From: Hyperoodon ampullatus
Lineage: Eukaryota > Chordata > Mammalia > Artiodactyla > Ziphiidae
Reading direction: 5' to 3'
Assembly (NCBI GenBank): GCA_949752795.1
Contig: OX457060.1
Location: 1,096,501-1,160,500 of the forward strand
Length of the DNA stretch: 64,000 nucleotides
The position numbers were made by a program, and so were the translations under genes. How positions within the stretch are numbered: position 1 is the first letter of the stretch; each line of letters opens with the position of its first letter. Below, piece by piece: positions 11,653 to 23,093 of the stretch. A model generated the notes under the pieces. It saw only the letters and a list, made by a program, of their open reading frames with translations, was not told the origin of the DNA and ran no database searches.

Positions 11653-13164
11653 ACTTAACTGTAGTTTACATTTTAAAGACATTTATTTACAAAGAAAAAG
11701 TGAATTGGTTCAAATAAAAACAGTTTGAATTAGTATTCAGATATATGACAAACCATGCTGATTGTCCAAGAATATTTGGGAAACACTTGGGTGCAGCATT
11801 TTGCCAATAAAACTAAGACCTGGGGATTCATTTCTCCAGAGACCAGTGTGTGCCACTGAACTACCGAGTACATTATCTGGGTCGAGAGGAGGGACAATTC
11901 ATTCAGTGCTAGGGCTATGGCCTTGGCCAGCAGCTTTACCCCAGACCTGCCCACCAAGGCTTTAAAACATGCCTCCGTGGGACTGGACTTCCCCTCATGC
12001 CCGGCTCTTACCCATCCCGTGCTGGTGATGTTTCCCAACTGCTCTCTGCAAGGAAATGTAAACATATGTTTTTATGTGCCAATCAAATTCATAACACTAC
12101 CTAAAAGGTAACATAAAAGTTTCTGTTGATGTTTTCTTTCTGTAGTTTTAGAAATAACATATTTTAAGATAAAATACTTTGCTCTTCCATTGGCATCTAT
12201 AGCTTCAGTGTGACTTGCTATTTCTTGCAAAATCCACCAACCATTTTTATAATTCTGTCATCAACAATGGTGTCACAAAGTCAGATTACAGAAAAATGCT
12301 TGATTATTAATATCTGATTAAGCAAATAGTCTCTCATATCAATGATGAATGAGGATAGCTCTGCTATGAATTTTGGTTAATATTTGGATGAGTTCATTCA
12401 TCAGCATTGTGAGTGACTTCTTTGTGAATCACATGATAATTTTCAGATACTGGAAGAATAGTCCCTCTAATTTTTGTGCCATTCCCAGTGCAATAGCTAC
12501 AGACATGACCCACTTTTAAGTTTAATCTGCATTATTAACATTTTCTGCATCCCTTTCTTAAATCTGGACCATCAACAACACAATAATTCAAACCCTGATT
12601 TGTAGTGTTTGCCAGTTTCCATGGTGTAAATGCTCTCAGCATGGTTGATTTCAAACTACTAACATGATGTAAATGAACACAAAGTTGGGAAGAGATGTGC
12701 AGGAGCACAGCTTTATGTGTTATTTCTACCACACAAGTACCATTGATGTAAATTACCTCAGTAGCATAGATAATGATAAAATGCAAACTAATTAGCCAGT
12801 GATGTGTTTATTCATTACCCGTTTTCATATAACTTATTTGATTGTAACTTGATATGATCTAATTTTGAATGATGGCTACATAACCACCAGATCACAACAC
12901 TCCTGACACTTTAACGCTTGGCTTTTGTGAGCTTTTAAGAGCCAGCTGCAGTTCACGGCTGCCCCCGGCCACTCCGACTCCATTTGTCTGCCAGGGCACC
13001 CCTCTCCTACACAGCCCATCTGGCCAGGCCCCGGCCCCAGAGGGAGGAAGAAAAACCGGGCTACTGGTCACAGGAGTTGGTGAACCATGAGGGCATTTTA
13101 GAGGGATCCACCTTCTCTTTGAGGGAGACAGCTCTAATTTGGAGGGTCTTAAGTTGAGGCATTG
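11653..13164 (+). other. AT-rich intron 4 sequence
   Basis: I recognise no repeat. The base composition is AT-rich to about 12900, followed by a short GC-rich block (12950-13060). Confidence 0.45.
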
Positions 13165-13259
13165 GTGGAATTGGCAGCATTAAGTACTGGTTGTTAAGAG
13201 CACAGCACTGGGGTCGGCTGCTGGGCTTGAGTCCCAGCTCTGACCATCAGGGCCATATG

Positions 13260-13558
13260 CTCTTTTTTTTTATTTTTAAAAATTTATTTCTTTTTGGCTG
13301 TGTTGTGTCTTCATTGCTGCACACGGGCTTTCTCTAGTTGCAGCGAGCAGGGGCGACTCTTCATTGCGGTGCGTGGGCTTCTCACTGCGGTGACTTCTCT
13401 TGTTGCAGAGCACGGGCTCTAGCTGCCAGGGCTCAGAAAGTGTGGTGCCCCCATCTTAGTTGCTCCGTGGCATGTGGGATCTTCCCGGACCAGCGTTCGA
13501 ACCCGTGTCCCCTGCATTGGCAGGCAGATTCTTAACCACAGAGACACCAGGGAAGTCC
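13260..13558 (-). mobile_element. Long CHR-family SINE
   Basis: The complement of the long SINE form. It runs from an A/T-rich tail through 'ttggctgtgttgtgtcttca' and 'gttgcagagcacgggctcta' to 'acaccagggaagtcc'. It is inserted in the MIR. Confidence 0.9.
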
Positions 13559-13688
13559 GGGCTATTTGATCCTGAATAAATAGCTCAATCTCTCTGTGCC
13601 TCAGTTTCCCCACGTAAAACGGAAATAACAATGACATTTGCTTCACAGGGTTGTAAAGATTAAATGATATATGGACTTAAAGCAGTTA

Positions 13689-13753
13689 AGGGAATTCCCT
13701 GGTGGTTGGAGAACTAAGATCCCACAAGCCACATAGCACAGCCAAAAAAAAAA
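13689..13753 (+). mobile_element. Internally deleted short SINE
   Basis: Only about 50 bp of body remain, from GGAATTCCCTGGTGG directly to 'agaactaagatcccac' and 'cacagccaaaa'. It is flanked by the 8-bp duplication AGCAGTTA at 13681-13688 and 13754-13761, so it was probably inserted in this short form. Confidence 0.85.
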
Positions 13754-13815
13754 AGCAGTTAGCAAAGTGTTTGCCACAAAATGCTCAATATATATTAGTT
13801 ATCGTTAGTAGTATT

Positions 13816-14479
13816 CAACTCATAGTGGCTTTTTACAAACTCATTTGTTGGGTACTACATTCCTTGTTACACACAGAAAATATATATAGCCAATATTTGC
13901 ATGATTTTAAGGTTCTAACAGCCTCCACGTGCATAACCTGATGGGAGCCTCATAGTGATCCCAGGAGGCAGTCATCATATGATTATCATTCCCCACTCAA
14001 TGTCATCTACAGGCGGAGACTGGAACTCAGAGAGGCTGAATGATGGCCCGGAGACACACAGTCACGGGCCAACCAGTCAGAGCAGGGTCCACGGGTTCTG
14101 TTCTCCTTCAGCTGCTCCCAAGCCTTTAATGGACATTTTTGTTGAGCTCTTTATAGCCCCCAAACAGCAAGAACTGGCAGAATTACTACTGAGATGTGAG
14201 CCTTTTGACTTGGGATTTCTTAGCCAGTCAGTTAGGTTGGACTATTTGCACATAATTCTGTAAATAAGTATTCATATGTGGTAAAGATGGCAAATTCAGA
14301 AAGCCAGTAACTTAGGAGAGAAAGCAGTTTATTTTCTCCTACATCACTGCCTTGTAGACATTTTATCAGACTGCACTGAAGATAAGTGAGGGAGAGCTCT
14401 CGTGTTTTCCCTTTTCCCCGGCAAAGAGGAGTAATCAGAATATGTCCATCTTGCTCTGGGGAGAAGGTTCAAAGCACAG
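13816..14479 (+). other. Intron 4 sequence, possible weak MIR remnant
   Basis: About 13930-14105 has a MIR-like reverse-complement feel ('gactggaactcagagaggct', 'gagacacacagtcac') but is too diverged to be sure. Nothing else is recognised. Confidence 0.35.
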
Positions 14480-15405
14480 AACTTCCTCCTAAATTCACAG
14501 TGTGGTCAGATGGGTTTTTACAGGGAAACAGGGACTATCAGGTCAAGTTTGTTCACTCCTTGTTTGAGCAAGGTGTGGGGCAATTGGAGCACTGGAAAGG
14601 GTTACAAATTCCCAACGTTTATCAAAATTACAAATGCCTACTTTTTTTGGTATGGGGGCTGCATTGGGTCTTCGTTACTGCACACGGGCTTTCTCTAGTT
14701 GCGGCAAGCAGGGGCTACTCTTCGTTGCGGTGCGTGGGCTTCTCACTGCGGTGGCTTCTCTTGTTGCGGAGCATGGGCTCTAGGCTTGCGGGTTTCAGTA
14801 GTTGCAGCATGCAAGCTCAGTAGTTGTGGCTCGCGGGCTTAGTTGCTCCGTGGCATGTGGGATCTTCCCGGACCAGGGCTCAAATCTGTGTCCCCTGCAC
14901 TGCAGGCAGATTCTTAACTACTGAGCCACCAGGGAAGTCCACAAATGCCTATGTTTTTGATTCAGCAGTTCCACGACAGGAATTTACCCCTCAGAGATCC
15001 TCCCATGTATGGAAAATGAGGGACGGCATCATTGTTCATAATAGGCCAAGACTGGAAACAAGCTAAGTGTCCACCAGTGGGGAACTTCCAAATAATCATA
15101 GTACTTCCAAGCAAGGCATTACCATGCAGCCCTTAAAAAAAATGTAAGTGATCTATTTATACTGCTATAGAATAATTTCTGAAAATATGTTAAGTACCAA
15201 GGCAAGGAGGGATGCTCATACGCATTTATTTATAAATATATGAAATATTTCTGGAAGGAGATATGAGAAACTAGAAACAGGAGAACAAAGTAAGTAGGGC
15301 ACAGGAAGAAAAGGAGACTTTCTACTATATATCCTTTAGAAAATCTTTTGAATTTTATTCCATTTGCATGCATTATATGTTCAAACTAAATAAATGTTGG
15401 AATAC
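14480..15405 (+). mobile_element. Old L1 3' region with nested SINE
   Basis: It contains 'gattcagcagttccacgaca', 'attgttcataataggccaag' and 'actggaaacaagctaagtgt', typical of ancient L1 3' non-coding sequence. It is broken by the SINE at 14641-14940. The left boundary is uncertain. Confidence 0.6.
14641..14940 (-). mobile_element. Long CHR-family SINE
   Basis: The complement of the long SINE form, ending CCACCAGGGAAGTCC. The 11-bp target-site duplication ACAAATGCCTA lies at 14630-14640 and 14941-14951. Confidence 0.93.
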
Positions 15406-15558
15406 AAGCTGGTGTGGGCGCCGATAGAAAAAGAGTGATTTTTAAATCAAATGGCTGTTTGCTCTGCGTTAGGGGCTGCAGAGTGGTGACTGGAGAAGGT
15501 AAGAGGGAAGGACGGGTTCAGGCCCTGGTTCCCCCTGCTCACCCCTGCCTCTCCACAG

Positions 15559-15690
15559 CAACAGACGGAGGTGGCCCGCAGGGCCCAGACCCAGGAAGAG
15601 AAGCTGGCTGCTGCCCTCAGGGTGGAGATGCACAACACTTCCTGCCAAATCCAGAGCCTGCAGGCTGAGACGGAATCCTTACGGGCCCTG
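15559..15690 (+). CDS. BFSP2: BFSP2 (phakinin) exon 5
   Basis: This exon encodes coil 2 sequence starting [20 protein letters not shown] and ending SLRAL, before donor GTGAGTGGG. The acceptor CTCTCCACAG precedes 15559. A second AG six bases downstream (after CAACAG, exon start 15565) would give the ancestral 126-bp exon of keratins and vimentin. I prefer 15559 for two reasons: it is the first AG after the pyrimidine tract, and only the 132-bp version places Arg (CGG, 15682-15684) at human residue 339, a reported cataract site, when counting from Glu233 in exon 3. The two glutamines are therefore likely a genuine phakinin insertion relative to other intermediate-filament proteins. Confidence 0.93.
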
Positions 15691-18059
15691 GTGAGTGGGC
15701 CAGGAACAGCCTTGGCCTTTCCTGTGTGAAGTTTTACTCTCAACTGTCTAACTGTAGTCATATGGGTTTCCCATCTCACAGCACATGCATTTTGAGGCCT
15801 GCAAAGGATCATCCGATACCAAATGACAAATGTAGTAGACACAGTTAGTGCCCCAGTGAAATTCCCTTCACCAGGCTGCTGCCATGACTGTTGGCTGCTG
15901 TTGCCACAGATGCCCAGAGACTTGCCCTCCGCCAAAAAGAAGACCTGGCCTAGGATGGTAGGCATCGCCCAATGACTGACTGACAGCGGGGTTTAAAAGC
16001 CCAGTCCACTTGCTTCAGAGTGGACTCTGCTCTGTGGTGTAATCCACACTCCAGAGCTCTCCAAGGGATCAGGCTGTAGCCAGAGTCCAGCCAAGAGCAC
16101 CTCCTGGCTTAACACTTTACATTGCCCTGAACCGCTTTCCTTCTCCTCCTTTTCCTGAAAGGAACTCCTTAATTGTTGACATGTGCCAGGATCCCTGTGT
16201 CTGGCTCTGCTTCTGGGGAACCCAAGCAAAACTAGTAAGCTAGTTAGCTCTTCAGACTCACTGTGGTTTGTGGATGGATCTCTTGCATTATTAATTATTA
16301 TTGTTAGTTAAAATGATGATTCATAATACAGTAATCCACCCTCTGATCTCTGGGATGGACTGAAGTTCTGTTAGGGTCAAGCGCGGCTCCTCCTGGATGC
16401 CTCCAGGGGGCCATGTGTACTGAATCAAACCACAAGTGTTTGTACACACCAGAGTGCACGAAGGGGTTGGGTTGTATAAACCCCGCGCAGCTGAGGTAGT
16501 CTGGACGTCGTTGAGGCCCAGGAAGCCCCTCTCCCCCATCAGCCTCAAGTCCTGGGCTACTTGGGTACCCATTCTTCCACCACCCCCCATCAACCTCATC
16601 TCAGTATTGCCACCCATAACAGCTCCATCACAAACCGCCAGCCCCACCTCCCACTGTAGCCACAGCCTGCCACGAAGTTAGCTCAAGTATTTGTTCTAGT
16701 TGGTTCCCCTCAGAAACAACTTTTCCTCTGCCTGCTGCCAAGATCATCCCACCACCCCCTTCCTTCAAGGGTCTTCAGTTCACTTGGTCCATTGTCCTCG
16801 GCAACAAGGTCACATGGTGCCCAGTCAGCTCAGGGAAGATGCTCAGTCTTACTACAACACGACACACGTCTCATTGCTCCACTTTTCTCCGAGTCATCCT
16901 CTGATGGGATCTGGGTCAGTGCAAGGGGGTGTGAGGAAAGGACCTGAGGTGAGAAAGATCAGGAAACTACAGCCTAAATCACTGCTACTTTAACTAAAAA
17001 GTTGTCTGAAAGAGATTGCGTTGTTCAGTGTTATGTGGATTTTATGCTAATCAGTTTTATTCACCTGCCATAACCCTTGATAAACATCCTAAGGTTGGGA
17101 ATGCAGTGGCTTTAGACACAGTTAAGAGGCTGCCATTTCTCCCCCAGATGTCCCTGTGGCTGCCAAAGTTGCCACTCTTCTGGTGATAGAAAGTTCCAGG
17201 CAAAAGGTGAGGAATGTATCCTCAAGCCACATCATCAGAGAGGAAGCCTGGAGAAATTGCAGCCTAAGTAGCTGGTGCACATCACTCAGCTCATATTCCA
17301 CACACACGTATTGGGAGCCTACTACGTGCTGAGCCCTCCCTTAGGCTTGGGAGAGGCCATCAAGAATTAAATGTTTCCTGTCTTCTAAGCGCTCATCACC
17401 TGATTGGTAAAAGAAAACCGGTACACAAATGACAGAACAAAGCAGGGGTACTTCCTGTGCTCCCCAGAGTGGATGCTCCAGCAGTCTCCATCCTCACTCG
17501 CCCCCAGCCCGCCCTTCCCTCTTCCCCTTGGCAGATGCTGTCACCAGCACTGCTCTGCAGAGAAGATGAATGTCCTCCAACTTGAGGTCTCCGGCTTCCA
17601 TTTCCCACCTCAAAATATCTCTGAAGCTTTATCCACCCTCTCCTCCCTTCGATAGACTCCACCTGTCCCCTGTTGCACCATCTGGGCCATTCCTCTATCT
17701 ACCGTCCCCTCTCTCCTGCATTATCAGTGTCCCCACCCCCTGGAATTGCCTGTGGGTAAAATAGAAAGTCTTCCTTTGCCAGACCTTCCAATACCACCCA
17801 ACTCGGGCTTCATTTTAATGCCCAGAACTCATCCTTTGCTTTCCTGCACTTGAGCCCTTGGATGTGTTCTCCCATGTCTAGAAGGAGGCTCCTCCCCCTA
17901 CTCTGCCCCCTCTACCTGCTCCTGTCATCCACACCCTGGGCACAGGTGAGGTGGAGCTCACCGAAGTGCCACACCCGCCATGAAGCCTAGACCCTGACTC
18001 CAGAGCTGGGGTGATCCCTCCCACCTGCCACCCACTCACACTCAGAGCCCCCTGGTTCA
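15691..18059 (+). other. BFSP2: First part of BFSP2 intron 5
   Basis: Intron 5 spans 15691-22089. In this part I recognise no confident repeat; 17640-18060 is pyrimidine-rich. None of the overlapping open frames has a recognisable product. Confidence 0.45.
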
Positions 18060-18180
18060 TGTGGTTATATCAGCTCATGCACTGAACTCACATGAACTCC
18101 TGGAGGGCAGGGACCATGTCTAATTAGTTTTATGTCCCCAAAGCACTTGATACGGTGCCTAAAACACAATTTCTTCAGTG
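18060..18180 (+). mobile_element. L2 LINE 3' end fragment
   Basis: 'gaactcctggagggcaggga', 'ccatgtctaattag' and 'gatacggtgcctaaaaca' match the L2 3' terminus. Confidence 0.7.
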
Positions 18181-18480
18181 ATAGAAACAGTAGCAAGAGC
18201 ACGCTCACCTGCATTCTCTCATCGGAGCTTCATGGAAACACTAAGTAGGGTGGACTGTGACTGCATCCCATTTTGCCGAAGAGAAAACGGCGGTTCAGGG
18301 ACTTTCCCACTAACACGAGTCATAAGTAGGCAGAGCTCTCTGGCTCTATCACGCACTAGACGGCGGCCGTCCTGTGGAGCTGGGGACGGGCGCTCAGACC
18401 CTGGAGTCTTGAATCCTTTCTCCTCTATGCACTAGCTGTGTGACCCCCCGAAGATGCCGTTTTCTCCCTTGTACAGTGAG
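18181..18480 (+). mobile_element. Decayed MIR fragments
   Basis: 'cattttgccgaagagaaaac' reads as a reverse-complement MIR core, while 'gcactagctgtgtgaccccc' reads as a forward MIR. There are probably two adjacent fragments in opposite orientations. Confidence 0.5.
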
Positions 18481-18489
18481 GATCTATTT

Positions 18490-18990
18490 TGGTGATCACA
18501 TCCATCTGCTGTGTTAGTGGCTTAGGACAACAGGAAATCATCTGCTCATTTATTCAGCAATTTAGGGAGCGCTCGGCAGAGGTGGCTCTTCTCCATCCCA
18601 CGTGGCATCTGCTGGGGCTGGAACGTCCAAGAGTGGCTGCTTCAGCTCACACGCCCAGTGCCTCAGCTCTGCTTTTTCTCTCTCCACGTGGCCTCTGCAC
18701 GTACCTGGCTTTGACTTCCTCGTATCATGGCAGTCTTACATTGTTGGACTCCTGACATGGCATCTGGCTTCCCTCAGAGGGTGAGCACAGAAAGTACCAG
18801 GTCTCTTAACACCTGGGCTTGAAAGTCCCCGAATATCATATACGCAGCATTCTGTTGGTCAAAGCAGTCACAGACCAGCCCAGATTCCACAGGAATCTGC
18901 CTCTTGATGAAACAGTGGCAAAATCACAGAGAGAAAGTGCAGGTGGGATGGAGATCATTCTTGCAGCTGCCTTTGGAAACGTGATCAACC
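18490..18990 (-). mobile_element. Old LTR-like repeat, family unassigned
   Basis: 'gtgttagtggcttaggacaa', 'ctctgcttttctctctcc'-like text and 'ttgatgaaacagtggcaaaa' resemble an ancient mammal-wide LTR read in reverse. Sequence at 58735-59060 has a similar opening. I cannot name the family. Confidence 0.4.
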
Positions 18991-19019
18991 ACTGAACCAT
19001 CTTAGGATTTTCCTCATAA

Positions 19020-19130
19020 AGTCATTGGCATGAGTAACTAGATAATGCAGGTCAAGCCCTTAGCACCGTGCCCGGCATGAGCAGTCAATAAATGGTATCT
19101 GTTATTAATTATCATTATAAAATTATTATT
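19020..19130 (+). mobile_element. MIR 3' fragment
   Basis: 'gcccttagcaccgtgcccgg' followed by 'cagtcaataaatggtatctg' is the MIR/L2-type 3' end. Confidence 0.65.
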
Positions 19131-20599
19131 ATAACCACTAGTATAGTAGCCCCAAGTTGGCATCATCTGATCACCACACCTAAACCCCATGGTCCTGACT
19201 ATTGGGACAAATAGGACAAGAACTCACCCCCCAACCAGAAGATGGAGCAGTGATGTGCTGGCTGGGCTTAGAACCCAGGATGGGCTGCCTCTGTCCCCTG
19301 TGACTCTAGCAGATCACAGTTCTGGTCGCTGGGCCTTGCAGGCAAGGTTAGGAGCACAGGTGAGCCAGAACAGGTAGCACACACGTCTACAGCTTTCCGA
19401 CATGGCAGAGTTCATCCAGCCATCCTGCTACCCTCAGTCACAGCAACCTGTGCACACACAGGCCCTCAAAGCTATGTAAGCCTCAGACAGCCGAGCTGGT
19501 GACATTTGCAGCTCCTTTGCCAACAAGGTACTGTTTATAGTGGCAGCCAGGCATCAGTAATGGTGTCTGAGGGCCCCTGAGCTCTGTGTTCAGTCAACTC
19601 AGACCAGGAATGGAATTCAGTCCAGAAATCACAGGTCACTATTTTACTTTCCGGAGGGCTTAGCAATTTAAGGAAGTCCCTTCATATCTCTAGAGACAAG
19701 AGTAACCGTGCTTTTGTGATCTCAGTTTGCTTGCTGGTGCTGTGTTGTGAGTGGGCCGGGGCAGGAGACCCACAGCAGCAGCTGATTATAGAGACTCAAG
19801 CACAGGCACCTCTGTGAGAACCAGGCCAAGATGTCAGGGACATAGGTTCAGAAGCTTGACTTGGACTCTAAGGGTGGAATGGAAAACACGTGGCACCTCT
19901 GATAGGTGTTCCCATGAACCCACCTTGGGAAGTGGGTCCTAAGTCTTCAGCTAAAAACCCCAGGCCACATGGAAAAGTCACCACGTACACAGGGCAAACA
20001 CTATAGACAGATGATCCAAACCTGATTCCATGAAAGGTTTTTCCAAATCACAGGTGTTACAGGTCCAATGTCAACAACCACCACCCACAAACCAAGCAGT
20101 TTCCTGATGAAGGGAGAAAACCCAGAGAGGTTGGAACAAGTGATTCTCAAAGTCCAGGTGACCATTTCTGCCTCCTCACTCCATGGAGGGCTTTTCAGGT
20201 CTCACCAGCAAGATAATAACCAGACCAGACACTGATCTAGATTTATTTCCACTAATCACATTTTGCCACCTGTAGACATACCTAGGATGGGAATCTGACT
20301 CAACTTCCTCATATCCTATGGAATTGGGAAGATTTAAATAAGATAATATGGCGGCCCCTGCTTAACAGCAGCCATGATTCAAGATGACATCATGACCAAG
20401 AATCTTCGAATTCAGCCACAGTGGTCAAAAAAGGGTATAGAAACTTGTTTCATCAAGACTTGACTCAGTCCAATTTAGAAAGATATTTATTTATTTCTTA
20501 TGTGTTATATAAAATAAAAAGCCAGATGCTAAATTATAGAACTACATAATTACTACTACTAAGAGATGTTAAAGAGAGAGGCATACCATTTTTTTATTG
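19131..20599 (+). other. Intron 5 sequence without recognised elements
   Basis: Nothing identified; the stretch is AT-rich at 20470-20600. Confidence 0.45.
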
Positions 20600-21340
20600 G
20601 TCAGCCCTACAGTTTGCAGGGCTTGGTATACGGGAAGAGGAGAAGAAAGTTTCAGTCTAGTGGGGAGACAAGGCAATAAGTGCACCATGATACAAGTGCT
20701 GTCATTTGGGCAACACACACACACACCTATTCTGTGCCAGGCCCTGTCCTGTCGCTGGGGTTAGAGACTAGGTTCCTGCTCTCAAGGAGCTCAGCATCTG
20801 CTAGAGCAGACACGCCCCTATGAAGCTCAGCCCGGTATGATAAGTTCAAGGGCATGCATGTGCTTGGGTAGCTGTGAAACCCAGAGGAGGGACACCCTAA
20901 CCGAGCCTGGTGGTGGCAGAGGCAAGAGGGCATGGAGGACGTCTTCCCAGGAGACGTAAGCCCTGAGCTTGGACGTGGGGTGAATAGGAGGCAGCCAGGT
21001 GAGGAGAAGGGGAGGTACAGGCCCCGATTTGGACTTTAGGCAGTGCACTGTGGCTGCTGCGGGGGGATACAGAGGGGGAGGAACCACAGGCAGGGAGGTG
21101 AGCTAGGAGGCCACGGAGGTTACCCCGGGTGAGAGGTGATAAGAATCGACCTGGGGCGTTGGTGTCTGGGCAACAGGGAGCACGTATGGGAAAATGTTTC
21201 AGAACGTACAAGAGGTGGGACTCAGTCATGCCTGAATTTGGGAGGGAAGCAGGATCAGGGCCCTATCTTTCCCCGGTTTCTAGCTCATGTGGGTTCACCA
21301 CCAGCTGGAGCACAGGAGAGGAGGGGCCAGCAGCTTCCAA
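20600..21340 (+). other. Possible ancient LINE remnant
   Basis: Text such as 'tattctgtgccaggccctgt', 'ctcaaggagctcagcatctg' and 'cttcccaggagacgtaagcc' resembles highly decayed mammal-wide repeats (L2/L3 type). The family is not certain. Confidence 0.35.
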
Positions 21341-21735
21341 AGGAAGCCGATGGCTCCATTTTGGACACCTCGATTTGAATGGGGCCCATGGCCTGCATAA
21401 ATTACCAGTAAGAACCTCAGTACCGAGTCTGCTTGGGGGAGAGATCTGTGCTGGACGCATCAACACAGGAGTCATCCACAGAGATGACCGAGCTGCGAGT
21501 GGAGTTGCGACCAACCTGCTCAGGGAGAGGAGGGCGCGAGTGGGCAGCAAGGGGCACAGGAACTCGCAAGATGAGCTACTAAACCACTAAAATCACAGGG
21601 AGCGTGTAGAGGCCGGAGACATTCGTTCTGACTGCGGGACTCTGGGAGGAATGCCGAGGAGACTGCGTTCCAGCTGGACGGCAGGTGGCGGTCCCAGGGA
21701 GCAAGATTTCTGTGAAAAAACACCTGCAAACTGCC

Positions 21736-21737
<2 letters not shown>

Positions 21738-21791
<54 letters not shown>

Positions 21792-21830
21792 CTCTCTCTC
21801 TCACTTGTCCTCTCTCATTCTCTCTCATCC
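21738..21830 (+). repeat. (GT)n microsatellite followed by CT-rich tract
   Basis: About 25 uninterrupted GT dinucleotides (21738-21788) run directly into a TC-rich tract. It lies in BFSP2 intron 5, about 300 bp upstream of the exon 6 acceptor. Confidence 0.97.
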
Positions 21831-22089
21831 GGCTCTCCGGTTCCTGTCTCTCTCCCTCCCCACCTCCACCCCTGTCAGAAGGATCAGTGAATCAGACTAA
21901 GCAAGACTCTGGCCTCCCCAGGAGGATTCATTACTTCCCCACTGAGCCCCGTCAGCCCGTCAAGGTCATCGTCCTGGGAGAAACAGACAGACCAGGCCGG
22001 TGCCAGCCCCTCCCACTGCTCTGCCCATCTCCCTCTTCCAGGGCCCTGCCCATTGGCCTTGGGTCTGGACCGTATTCCCTCTCTTGTAG

Positions 22090-22310
22090 AAACGAGGCCT
22101 GGAGAACACCTTGCACGACGCCAAGCACTGGCACGACATCGAGCTGCAGAACCTGGGCGCCGTGGTCAGCAGGCTGGAGGCGGAGCTCAGGGAGATGCGC
22201 ACAGAGGCGGAGCAGCAGCTGCAGGCCCGCGAGCACCTGCTGGCACACAAGTGCCAGATGCAGCGGGACGTGGCATCCTACCATGCACTGCTGGACCGCG
22301 AGGAGAGCAG
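22090..22310 (+). CDS. BFSP2: BFSP2 (phakinin) exon 6
   Basis: At 221 bp it equals exon 6 of type I keratins and vimentin. After CTCTTGTAG it reads [20 protein letters not shown] and continues as coil 2B to [12 protein letters not shown]. The last two bases (AG) are the first two of a codon completed by exon 7. The donor is GTGCGTCTC. The region matches the rod-terminating segment. The near-invariant terminal motif of most intermediate-filament proteins (TYRKLLEGEE type) is replaced by [10 protein letters not shown], a known peculiarity of phakinin that fits its atypical assembly with filensin. No stop or frameshift interrupts it. Confidence 0.97.
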
Positions 22311-22697
22311 GTGCGTCTCTGCTTGGCTTTGTTAGGAAAGGAGTAGATACTCATGGGTTTAAACTAGACACTTTTTCAAACACTATAGAAGTAATTAGTG
22401 TAAAAAGGAGAAATCACCTCCCAAACTTCCCAACACCCAGCCCCACTCCCACAGCCTGTGTCCTTCCAGGATTTTTCTATTCATATATACGCAAATATAT
22501 AGACAAAAATATATTATGTACTTATGTATGTATACGTATATGTGTGGATGTCTGTATGCATTCATAGATGCAGACATACAGCCACACAGCATATACATAC
22601 CTATATGTGTTCATGCATACTTCCCACCATACATGGTAGCAGTTAGGATTGCTTTCAGCTGCCTGTGATAAAACCTAATTAGTGTAGCTATAAACCA
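22311..22697 (+). other. BFSP2: BFSP2 intron 6, first part, with AT-rich simple sequence
   Basis: Intron 6 runs 22311-24496. The block at about 22480-22620 is a degenerate TATG/TATA-type simple sequence. No other element is recognised. Confidence 0.6.
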
Positions 22698-23093
22698 ACG
22701 CTCCTGAAACTTTAATATGCACTCAAAACATGCCAAGCCTGGGCACCTTTATAAAATGCAGATTCTGGGCATCCCTGGTGGCGCAGCGGTTGAGAGTCCA
22801 CCTGCCGATGCAGGGGACATGGGTTCATGCCCCAGTCCGGGAAGATCCCACATGCCGCGGAGCGGCTGGGCCCGTGAGCCATGGCCGCTGAGCCTGCGTG
22901 TCCGGAGCCTGTGCTCTGCAACGGGAGAGGCCACGACAGTGAGAGGCCCGCGTACCGCAAAAAAAAAAAAAAAAAAAAAAATGCATATTCTATTTCTGAA
23001 GGACTGGGGTGGGGCCTGAAACTCTGCATTTCTGACAAAACTCTCAGGTGACACCTATACTGCTGGTCCACAAACCACACTTTGAGCAGCAAG
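22698..23093 (+). mobile_element. MER5-like hAT element split by a SINE
   Basis: The left part 'cctgaaactttaatatgcac' and 'ataaaatgcagattctg', and the right part 'ggggtggggcctgaaactct' and 'ccacactttgagcagc', together match a MER5 layout around the CHR SINE at 22767-22980. Confidence 0.8.
22767..22980 (+). mobile_element. CHR-type cetacean SINE
   Basis: Full-length with a poly(A) tail of more than 20 bases. The target-site duplication is AAAATGCAGATTCT (22753-22766) versus AAAATGCATATTCT (22978-22991), one mismatch in 14. Confidence 0.95.

Larger units (their letters stand above)
13165..13815 (+). mobile_element. MIR SINE split by two younger SINEs
   Basis: The MIR 5' part is at about 13165-13258 ('taagagcacagcactggg'). 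It resumes at about 13560-13680 ('ctctctgtgcctcagtttcc') and ends at about 13754-13815 ('atgctcaatatatattag'). The breaks are occupied by CHR-type SINEs in opposite orientations. Confidence 0.8.

Noticed and set aside
15447..15965. 172-codon minus-strand open frame overlapping BFSP2 exon 5
   Set aside because: It is antisense to a real exon, has no family resemblance, and is explained by codon bias of the exon and chance.
21740..22567. 275-codon frame rich in Cys-Val
   Set aside because: It starts in the GT microsatellite and runs through exon 6 in the wrong frame. The true exon 6 frame is the one giving [12 protein letters not shown].
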